NCBI GenBank assembly: GCA_964507325.1 | Contig: CAZDQL010000123.1 | Location: 1-16,085 of the forward strand | Length of the DNA: 16,085 bases | Direction: 5' to 3' | Source: CAZDQL01 sp964507325 | Lineage (GTDB): Bacteria > Planctomycetota > UBA1135 > GCA-002686595 | Shown: piece after piece, positions 5,863 to 12,594 of the stretch | Layout: each line of letters begins with the position of its first letter | Numbering within the stretch: position 1 is the stretch's first letter | Made by a program: the position numbers and the translations under genes | The notes under the pieces: model-generated | The model's database searches: none | What the model was told of the DNA's origin: nothing | The model's input: only the letters and a program-made list of their open reading frames with translations

Positions 5863-8354
5863 TCCTGACCTGCTTCGTCGGCCTCCTCGCTCCTGCTCGG
5901 GCGCAGGACGCGGGCACGGAGAGCGACGAGTGGGCGCGGGCGCAGGAGGATCCCCTGGAGGCCTTCGGCAAGGCTCTCGAGGCCGCGGATGAGGCCATCG
6001 GCGCCGGTGCACCGCAGAAGGAGATCGATGCCTGGCTCGCGCGCGCTCGCGGTAGCGCCGAACGCGTGCCGGGGAGCTACCGCAGCGCCGCCCTCGCCTC
6101 CCAGGTGGACCAGGTCGAGGCCCGCCATCTGCGCGACCTGGGCCGCGTCGAGGACGCCCGATCCCTGCTCGAGCGAGCCGCGGAGCGCATGGCTCCGATC
6201 GAGGAGGGCCGCCAGCGGCTGGTGGGCGTGCTGCTCGATCTGGACCTGATCGAGCTCGAGATCCACGCCGGAGACCTGGACGGGGCGCAAGTCCTGCTCG
6301 ATGGGGTCGAGGAGCACCTTCGCCCGGGCGCCGAGTTCCCCATGCACGCGGGAGCGCGCGGCTTCTACTACGGCCTGCGCGTCGAGCACGCCTTGCGCTC
6401 CGGCCTGCCCGACGAGGCCACCCCGTGGCTGGAGCGCGAGCGCGACTTCGCTTGGGAGCAGGAGGGATCCCCGCGCCTGCGCACCGCCTGGGCGCTGCAC
6501 CGCTGCGCCTGGCTCTTGGCTCTCGAAGAGCACGAGCAACTCATCGAGGAGGTCCGGGACTTCCTGGGCGCGGAGGAGGTCGAGCCGCGTTGGGAGGCGG
6601 CGCTGGAGGTGCGCATCGGAATCGCCCTCGCGCGCCTCGAGCGAGCGGACCCCGCCCGCGAGCCCCGGGCGGCGGACCTCTTGGCGTCCACCCTCCGAAG
6701 GGAGCTGCTTCCCCCCCAGCACGCCCTCGCCGCCGAGCTCGCTCTGGGCAAGCACCTGATGGCGGTGGGCAGGGTAGAGGGGGCTGAGCCCTGGCTCTCC
6801 GCGGCGCGGCGGCGCGTCGAGACCTGGCAGGGCGACGTCTGGGTCGAGCTCGCCACCCTGGCCGCCCTCGAGGTGCGCCACGCGATCTCGGGGGGCGCGC
6901 CGCGTGCTCTCCTCGAAGCCCGAGCCCGGGAGCTGGAGCTGCGCGCCGAGGAGTTCCTCGGACGCTGGAGCGCTCTGACCCGCAGGCGAGGCGGTCGTGG
7001 AGTCCTGCACTACGGCTCGCGACAGACGATCCTGGCCGCCCGCATCGAAGCTGAGCTGGCGTTGGCCGAGGAGGGGAGCCTGGAACGCGCAGCCGCGGTG
7101 GCGATCGACGCCCTCGGCCGCGGACAACTGGCTGGGCGCCTCGATCCGTCGGCGGGGGATGGCTCCCCCGATCTCGACTTCGCGCGCAGCGAACTCTTGC
7201 CGGCGGATGGAGGGCTGCTCCTCTTCCTCCCCGCGCCTCAGCGCTCGCACCTCTTCGCACTGGATGCCGCGGAGTGCACGCACCACGACCTGCCCGGTGT
7301 CGCGCGGCTCGACCTCCTGCGGTACGGCTTGATCGAGGCGCTGCAGCGCGACCTGGCCACCGGGGACGAAGCGTCGGCGGCGAGCGTGGCCGCGGCGGGA
7401 GCGGAACTCGCCGGCGCGCTGCTGCCGGAGGCGCTGCAGGCGCGCCTCGCGTCGTGGGAGGGGCTGCTCGTCGTCGGGCTGGAGACGCTGGGCTACGTCC
7501 CTTTCGGGGCGCTGAGAGCGGGGGCGGGTGGTTGGCTCGGCGAAGCCCATCCGATCACGCACCTGCCCTCCCTACACCTCGGGCGGGCCCTGGCGAACCG
7601 ACGGGAGACGGCCGCTCCACGCGCCCTGGACCTCCTGCTCTACGCCGCCCCGAGTTGGGGTCCCGACGACCGATCGGCTCCTCTGCGCTGGGGTGCCGCC
7701 GAGGAGGAAGAGGTGGCCGGCGCCTACCCCGCCGAGCGGCGGCGGGTGCGCAGCGGGGGGGGCGCTGCGCGGGAGACGCTGGTGAGCGAGGCCTTGGGAG
7801 ACTACGCGGTCCTGCAAGTGCTCTCCCACGGGGACTACGACTCGGCGGACGAACGCCCCCCGCGGCTGCTGCTCGCCTCTTCCGGCGATGGTGAGGGCGT
7901 CTTCGACTGCGACGATCTCGAAGACCTCGAGGCTCCGCCGCTGGTGATCCTCTCCACCTGCGGCGGAGGGCGAGCGCCCCTGCGCCGGGGCGACGATGGT
8001 GGGAGTCACATGGGGGGTGCGGCGTTGGTGGCGGGCGCCCAGGCGGTCCTGCTCTCCAAGCTCGACCTCGGCTACGGTGCGACGCGCAGGATCAGCGGAC
8101 ACCTGCATCGGGCGCTCAGCCGGGGCCGATCCCCCGCGCAAGCCCTCTGGCAGGCACGACGCGAGATGGCGGAGGAGTCCCCCTCGAGCCGCTTCCTGCT
8201 GCACGTCGTCGGGCTGGGCTTCGACCCCGTTCCGGTGGCCGTGGCGGAGCAGGGGACGAGCGGGACCGACCCCCAGGCCCTGCTGATCATCGTGTTCGTG
8301 GTCGGCCTCGGAGCCGCGTTCTGGGTCATCCGCGGCCGCCGCCGCGCAAGCTGA
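5772..8354 (+). CDS. exported, C-terminally anchored TPR-like/CHAT-domain (caspase-like) protein
   Basis: An 860-residue protein. A long basic n-region and hydrophobic stretch (27-41) ending Pro-Ala-Arg-Ala form a signal peptide. Residues about 60-540 are helical and TPR-like, with segments such as 'GRVEDARSLLERAAERM' and 'GDLDGAQVLLDGVEEHL'. The CHAT domain spans about 560-820. It has the typical 'GLLVVGLETLGYVPFGAL' lead-in, the catalytic His686 in 'VLQVLSHGDYD' and Cys730 in 'VILSTCGGG'. CHAT proteins are clan CD peptidases, related to caspases and separase, cutting specific partner proteins. One helix (836-853) plus 'RGRRRAS' forms a C-terminal anchor, so the peptidase should face outside the cytoplasm. 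ATG 5772 is preferred because it keeps the whole signal peptide; ATG 5742 is the alternative. It overlaps the anti-sigma gene by 91 bases, implying one operon. The natural substrate is unknown; the anti-sigma is the obvious candidate. Confidence 0.88.
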   Translation: MARRDHLGGRRARGGRAASLPRAAHRAAALILTCFVGLLAPARAQDAGTESDEWARAQEDPLEAFGKALEAADEAIGAGAPQKEIDAWLARARGSAERVPGSYRSAALASQVDQVEARHLRDLGRVEDARSLLERAAERMAPIEEGRQRLVGVLLDLDLIELEIHAGDLDGAQVLLDGVEEHLRPGAEFPMHAGARGFYYGLRVEHALRSGLPDEATPWLERERDFAWEQEGSPRLRTAWALHRCAWLLALEEHEQLIEEVRDFLGAEEVEPRWEAALEVRIGIALARLERADPAREPRAADLLASTLRRELLPPQHALAAELALGKHLMAVGRVEGAEPWLSAARRRVETWQGDVWVELATLAALEVRHAISGGAPRALLEARARELELRAEEFLGRWSALTRRRGGRGVLHYGSRQTILAARIEAELALAEEGSLERAAAVAIDALGRGQLAGRLDPSAGDGSPDLDFARSELLPADGGLLLFLPAPQRSHLFALDAAECTHHDLPGVARLDLLRYGLIEALQRDLATGDEASAASVAAAGAELAGALLPEALQARLASWEGLLVVGLETLGYVPFGALRAGAGGWLGEAHPITHLPSLHLGRALANRRETAAPRALDLLLYAAPSWGPDDRSAPLRWGAAEEEEVAGAYPAERRRVRSGGGAARETLVSEALGDYAVLQVLSHGDYDSADERPPRLLLASSGDGEGVFDCDDLEDLEAPPLVILSTCGGGRAPLRRGDDGGSHMGGAALVAGAQAVLLSKLDLGYGATRRISGHLHRALSRGRSPAQALWQARREMAEESPSSRFLLHVVGLGFDPVPVAVAEQGTSGTDPQALLIIVFVVGLGAAFWVIRGRRRAS

Positions 8355-8371
8355 CCGATCGGGCGGCTCAG
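8351..8371. terminator. small hairpin spanning both convergent stop codons
   Basis: CTGACCG (8351-8357) can pair with CGGCTCAG (8364-8371), leaving one bulged base and a six-base loop. It contains the stop codons of the CHAT gene (8352-8354) and the VCBS gene (8368-8370). There is no T tract, so a shared bidirectional terminator is only a weak possibility. Confidence 0.22.
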
Positions 8372-9978
8372 TCCTCCGGCAAGCTGCCCACGGGGAAGGG
8401 CGTGATCCTGTCCCTGGGCACGAATCCCCCCGCCTCGTCGCCACCGCCTTGACCGCCGCCGTCCGGGGAGAGGTACACGGGCGTCACCGATTGGTTCACA
8501 TCGGCGGCGATCATCTCCGCGACGCTCACGTCGTTCGCGTAGGAGCCACAGTACGCGGACCAGGCCTTGCGCACGGAACCGCCCGGCGAGAGGCAGACCA
8601 GGTCCAGCTCCAGATTGTGCACTTCCTGACCGTACTCCCCGCCCGATCTCGGCGGCACGGGGATGCTCACGTCCATCGGCCAGTCGCCGAGGGGCTCGGT
8701 GACCACGGCGACCCACTCGGTCCCCAACGTCAGGCTGTAGTCGACCTGACCCCAGACTCGCACGCGCAGGTGCGTGGCCGTGCCCGGAACCGTGTGGGGG
8801 CTCGCGATGCGGAGGGTGAGCTCCTGGTCCTTCAACCCCGGCGAGTAGGTCGGCACGAGCTTGACGAGCCACCGCTCCTCGTCGAACGCATCACCGCGGA
8901 AGAGATAGGCGACCTGATCGTCCTCCTGCGGGAGGAAGAGGTCGAGGTCGTAGTCCCCGTCCAAGTCGGCGAGCACTGGGGGCGCGCTGGAGAGGGGGAT
9001 GCTCCCGGCCAGATCCTCCAGGACGAAGTCCTCGGCAGCGGGGAAGGTGGGCCCCTCGGAGGTCGCGACGCCGCGCCACATGCGCACGCGTCTCATCGAG
9101 CTCAGGCTGGCGAAGAGGTCGTCGGTCCCGTCTTGGTCGAAGTCACCAGCGGCGAGGCCGACGACGCCGACGCTGCCCAGGTCGCGCACCTCCACGACGC
9201 CCCCCTCCCCCACGATCGACAGCCAGGTGTCGCCGCTGGTCCAGGCGACGAACTGGGGAAGATCGGAACCGACGGAGACCACGGCGATGCTCCCCTCGCT
9301 GGTGCCGCCCGTGAAGGTGGCGACGGGAGTGCCGTCGAGCTCGTGGATCGCGAGGTGGGATGCGTGACGCAGCACGACCTCCAGCTCGCCATCGCCGTCC
9401 CACTCCACGAGCTCCAGGTCGAGGATCGGGAGGGCGACATTGAACTCACGACCGGGGGTCCACGAGTCCTCCTGGGCGATGAGCTCCATGACCTGCAGCC
9501 GGTCCGCCGCGACGCCGATGGCGTCGAGCTTCCCCGTACCGTCGAGCTGCCCGACGCGCACGATCCGCCCGCCGATCCAGTCGTCCGCGGCGATCAGGTC
9601 GATCTGGAAGGTGCGGCTGGCGTAGTCCATGACGTGCAGGGCCAGACCATCGCTCCCGACGGTCAGGATCCCACCACGCGCCCCCGGCGTGGCGTCCTGT
9701 AGCGGAGCCAGGTCCTCGGCGACGATCGACAGCGGCACCCAGCTGTCGTGACGGTCGGGGTCCTCGATCACCACCGGAGTCCCGCCGTCGAGCACCACCA
9801 GATCCCGACGCTTGTCTCCGGTGAGCTCCATCGCCACGCTGCGGCCGAAGCTGCCCGGGTCGATGAAGCTCCGCCAGGGGATGCGCATGGGGTCGTCTTC
9901 ACGAACCGACTGGGCCGCGGCGGAGAGGGCGAGCGTGAGGAGCAGGAAGCCTCGGGCGGAGAATCTGGCGCTGATCAT
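8368..9978 (-). CDS. secreted VCBS/FG-GAP repeat protein
   Basis: A 536-residue exported protein. The signal peptide is residues 1-23 (hydrophobic 10-22, ending Ala-Ala-Ala-Gln). Degenerate VCBS/FG-GAP calcium-loop repeats appear at about 143 ('GQLDGTGKLDAIGV'), 192 ('EWDGDGELEVVL'), 278 ('GDFDQDGTDDLFAS') and 337 ('ADLDGDYDLDLFLP'), with less clear ones near 52, consistent with a propeller of about 35-365. Residues 375-470 look like a separate beta domain ('LTLRIASPHTVPGTATHLRVRVWG'). The last 60 residues are Gly/Pro/Asp-rich and probably disordered. It lacks the Cys-rich terminal domain of the plus-strand propeller proteins. ATG 9978 is chosen because it begins the signal peptide; the open frame continues far upstream, but that part is antisense to other genes. 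It lies 89 bases after the B3/4 gene and may share its transcript. Ligand unknown. Confidence 0.82.
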   Translation of the reverse strand: MISARFSARGFLLLTLALSAAAQSVREDDPMRIPWRSFIDPGSFGRSVAMELTGDKRRDLVVLDGGTPVVIEDPDRHDSWVPLSIVAEDLAPLQDATPGARGGILTVGSDGLALHVMDYASRTFQIDLIAADDWIGGRIVRVGQLDGTGKLDAIGVAADRLQVMELIAQEDSWTPGREFNVALPILDLELVEWDGDGELEVVLRHASHLAIHELDGTPVATFTGGTSEGSIAVVSVGSDLPQFVAWTSGDTWLSIVGEGGVVEVRDLGSVGVVGLAAGDFDQDGTDDLFASLSSMRRVRMWRGVATSEGPTFPAAEDFVLEDLAGSIPLSSAPPVLADLDGDYDLDLFLPQEDDQVAYLFRGDAFDEERWLVKLVPTYSPGLKDQELTLRIASPHTVPGTATHLRVRVWGQVDYSLTLGTEWVAVVTEPLGDWPMDVSIPVPPRSGGEYGQEVHNLELDLVCLSPGGSVRKAWSAYCGSYANDVSVAEMIAADVNQSVTPVYLSPDGGGQGGGDEAGGFVPRDRITPFPVGSLPED

Positions 9979-10067
9979 GGAGCGAGAGGGAGAGAGGTCG
10001 AACGAGGCGCGAGGTCCGGGAGGAAGGTCCATTCTACCGGAGAGCTCCCGTCTTGCGCGGACGGGCC

Positions 10068-10688
10068 TCATCCCACGCGCTCGGTTAGCGCTCCCAGCCC
10101 TTCGAGCAGCTCTCGATACCAGGCCGTGGCCGCCTCGACCTCCTGCCGGAAGTCGAGCGGACCCCACAGCACCGACAGGGTGGCAGTCGTGCCCGCGGAG
10201 GTCTTCGTGCGCTGCGAGTCCTTGACGGCGTTGGCGCAGGGGCCCTCGGCGTCGAAGAGGCAGAGTAGGCCTGTCAGGTCGATCTCCTGACCGGATCGAT
10301 TGAACACGTAGAGCCCCCCCTCGGCGATGCGCACCTCGAAGGGCGCGCGCGCGCGATCGAGATCGACCACGCTGATCGGGATCCCGCTCGCCAGCGAGAC
10401 GGCATTGCAGGCGTCGACGGCGAGGTTGATCGGCGACAGGGCTCCTTCGCCCGCCGCGCGCACGAGGTACTCGGCGGAGGGCTTCCCCCGGCCGGTGGGG
10501 CGGTGACCGCCGAAGCGCAGGACGTCGCGCGCCGCCTTGCGCAGCTCCTCGCTGCGGGCGACGGGCGCGGGGGCGTCGAGCGTCAGGAGCGGCACCAAGG
10601 CGCTCCCGTCGAGCTCCCCCAGGGGCGCGGGGAAGCGGGTCACGAAGGCCGCGGGGGCGAGTCGGGGGTGGTCGGCGAAGGTCAGCAC
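10068..10688 (-). CDS. B3/B4 tRNA-binding-domain protein (PheT B3/4-like, stand-alone)
   Basis: A 206-residue protein. Residues about 67-175 match the B3/4 domain first seen in the beta subunit of phenylalanyl-tRNA synthetase. The conserved blocks are 'GRGKPSAEYLVRAAGEG', 'SPINLAVDACNAVSLASGIPI', 'VVDLDRAR' and 'PCANAVKDSQRTKTSAGTTATLSVLWG'. Stand-alone B3/4 proteins are widespread; some may edit misacylated tRNA or bind related ligands, but the function of most is not established. There is no signal peptide, so it should be cytoplasmic. The start is GTG 10688 with no clear ribosome binding site; the first 60 residues are less conserved-looking, so the start could lie further in. It is divergent from the vWA operon, and the secreted VCBS gene follows it. 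Confidence 0.82.
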   Translation of the reverse strand: MLTFADHPRLAPAAFVTRFPAPLGELDGSALVPLLTLDAPAPVARSEELRKAARDVLRFGGHRPTGRGKPSAEYLVRAAGEGALSPINLAVDACNAVSLASGIPISVVDLDRARAPFEVRIAEGGLYVFNRSGQEIDLTGLLCLFDAEGPCANAVKDSQRTKTSAGTTATLSVLWGPLDFRQEVEAATAWYRELLEGLGALTERVG

Positions 10689-10758
10689 CCGGGAGAGGGT
10701 ACCGCCGCGACGGGGAATACTCGCGGCCGCGTCCCGCAGGAGCCCCTAGACTCCGACC
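10689..10758. promoter_or_regulatory. divergent intergenic region between B3/4 and vWA genes
   Basis: These 70 bases must hold the promoters of two divergent units. A perfect ten-base palindrome, CGCGGCCGCG, lies at 10722-10731. An AGGAG at 10738-10742 is 16 bases before the GTG at 10759, too far for a normal ribosome binding site. No promoter can be called with confidence. Confidence 0.3.
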
Positions 10759-12594
10759 GTGTTCCTCAACCCCCTCGGCCTGCTCGCCCTTCTGGGGCTG
10801 CCGATCGTCCTCGGGCTGCACCTCTTCCGCCGGCGGTTCCGCCCCTTCCCCGTCAGCGCCGTCTTCCTGTGGGAGGCTCGGGACCACGCCTCGATCGCCG
10901 GACGCAAGCGCGAGCCCCTGCGCACCAACGCCAGCTTCTGGCTGGAGATGCTGGCCGTTCTGCTCCTGGCGCTGGGGATCGCGGGGCTGCGGATGTTTGG
11001 AGCGGGCGAGGCGCGCCACCTGGTGGTGGTCCTCGACGCCTCAGCGTCGATGGGCGCCGTGCACGAGGAGGGGTCCACGCGGGAAGCCGCCGTGGAGATC
11101 GTCCGCGAGCGGGTCGCCGAGCTGCCCGCCGGCTCGCGGGTGACCCTGATCACCAGCGGTCCACAGCCGGCGGTGCTCGCCGGTCCGGCGGCGTTCACGG
11201 CGGAGGCCCTGATCGAGTTGGAGGACTACACCCCCACCCTGGGGCGGCACGACCTGGCGCCGGCGGTGGGCCTGGGGCAGCAGCTCGCGGGGAGCGGCGA
11301 AGTGCTCCTGATCGGCGACCGCTACGAACCCCAGAGGTGGCCCGAGGAGGTGGCGCTGGTCGCCGTGGGGCGCGCGGCGGACAACCTGGCGATCACCCAC
11401 GCCGCCCGTCGCCGGGAGCGCGACGGCGAGGGGCGCACGAACTCCAGCGTGCACCTGACGCTGGCGAGCTTCGCGCGCGAGGGTCGCGAGGTCGAGGTGA
11501 CCCTGAGCGCCGCCGGCGAGCCCTTGGCCCGTCGCGGCCTCACCCTCTCGGCGGGTGCGCGCCGCCACCTCTCCTTCGAGCTGCCCGCCGAAGCGCCGGT
11601 GATCGAGGCGCGGCTCACCCCCGACGCCCTGGCGATCGACGACGTCGCCTACCTCGCCCCCAGGCCGCCGCGCACGGTGGCGCTGGCCTCGACCCTCTCG
11701 CGGGAGATCAGCCGGACCCTGGGCCTCGCCAGCGGCCGCGGCAGCTCTTCGATCGACCGCTGGCTCGACCTGGTGCCCGACTGCATCGACGCGGGGAATC
11801 CCGCCGCGGCCCACCTGGTGCTCTCCGAGGGGCTCGTGCCCGGCGACGCCTGGGTGCTCGCGCTGGAGCGCTCCGGCGAGGCGCGGACGCACTTGATCGG
11901 GCCCTTCCTGACCGACAAGCGCCACCCCCTGCTCGACGGGGTGACCCTGGAGGGGATCGTTTGGACCACCTCCGACGAGGTGGCTCTGCGCGGCGCGCCG
12001 GTCGTCTCCGCGGGGGACCGGCCGCTGCTGACCGAAGGGCGCGACGGCGAGCGGGTGATCCTGCGCGCCAACCTGGACGCCGGGGTCTCCTCCCTGCACC
12101 GCTCCCCCGACTGGCCGATCCTGCTCGCCAACCTGGTCGAGATGCGCCGCCGCGAGCTGCCGGGGCCGGCGCGCACCTGCCTGCGCGCGGGAGAGGCCTT
12201 CGTCTACCGCGGCCGGGAGCCCGCGCGCTACCGGTTGACCGGCCCGCTGGAGGGAGACGCGCAAGCCCTCGAGCTGCGCGCCCTGGGCACCTTGGTGTTG
12301 GAGGGGATCACCCGGCCGGGGAGCTACTCCCTCGAACGCCTCGAGGAAGAGGGCGCACCCACCCCCCTCTGCACCGCGGCGGTGAGTTTCGCGGACGCGG
12401 CGGAGTCCGACCTCGCCCACCTCTCGTCGGGCGAGAGGGGACGCGAAGTCGCCCTGGCGGCGGTGACGGCGGACCACTCCTGGATCGAGGTGGTCCTGGT
12501 GGTGGCCGCCCTGGCGCTGCTGGCCCTCGACTGGTGGGTCTTGATCGGGGCGCGGCGGCGCTTCCAGCGGGAGCTCGAGGAGGCGGCTCGCTGA
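10759..12594 (+). CDS. BatA-like membrane protein with vWA domain
   Basis: A 611-residue integral membrane protein. The N-terminus 'FLNPLGLLALLGLPIVLGLHLFRRRFR' is the BatA-type leader: a first helix (about 5-22), a basic loop, then a second helix (about 60-80). The vWA domain (about 87-205) has the metal-site motif Asp93-x-Ser95-x-Ser97 in 'VVVLDASASMG' and a later Asp in 'LLIGDRYE'. The usual Thr before 'DLAPAV' seems to be His, so metal binding may be weakened. Residues 230-570 are beta-rich and probably extracytoplasmic, and a last helix (575-596) precedes a basic tail. BatA-like proteins usually form membrane complexes with other vWA proteins under MoxR AAA+ ATPases. No MoxR or DUF58 gene is in view, so the assignment is by architecture only. 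The start is GTG 10759, where the BatA leader begins. Its stop overlaps the next start by one base (TGATG). Confidence 0.86.
   Translation: MFLNPLGLLALLGLPIVLGLHLFRRRFRPFPVSAVFLWEARDHASIAGRKREPLRTNASFWLEMLAVLLLALGIAGLRMFGAGEARHLVVVLDASASMGAVHEEGSTREAAVEIVRERVAELPAGSRVTLITSGPQPAVLAGPAAFTAEALIELEDYTPTLGRHDLAPAVGLGQQLAGSGEVLLIGDRYEPQRWPEEVALVAVGRAADNLAITHAARRRERDGEGRTNSSVHLTLASFAREGREVEVTLSAAGEPLARRGLTLSAGARRHLSFELPAEAPVIEARLTPDALAIDDVAYLAPRPPRTVALASTLSREISRTLGLASGRGSSSIDRWLDLVPDCIDAGNPAAAHLVLSEGLVPGDAWVLALERSGEARTHLIGPFLTDKRHPLLDGVTLEGIVWTTSDEVALRGAPVVSAGDRPLLTEGRDGERVILRANLDAGVSSLHRSPDWPILLANLVEMRRRELPGPARTCLRAGEAFVYRGREPARYRLTGPLEGDAQALELRALGTLVLEGITRPGSYSLERLEEEGAPTPLCTAAVSFADAAESDLAHLSSGERGREVALAAVTADHSWIEVVLVVAALALLALDWWVLIGARRRFQRELEEAAR

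Noticed and set aside
5229..7562. A 777-codon open frame on the minus strand opposite the anti-sigma and CHAT genes
   Set aside because: Its translation is Arg/Gly/Gln/Pro/Ala-rich with no domain. It is the usual antisense shadow of GC-rich coding DNA; the plus strand holds recognisable domains.
9979..11019. Upstream extension of the minus-strand VCBS protein
   Set aside because: It overlaps the B3/4 gene in another frame and the BatA-like gene in antisense. The signal peptide at 9978 marks the true start.
10503..12593. In-frame upstream extension of the large vWA protein
   Set aside because: This part is antisense to the B3/4 gene and out of frame with the BatA-like gene, and is low-complexity Arg/Gly/Pro. 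The real protein begins at ATG 12594, where two membrane helices start.
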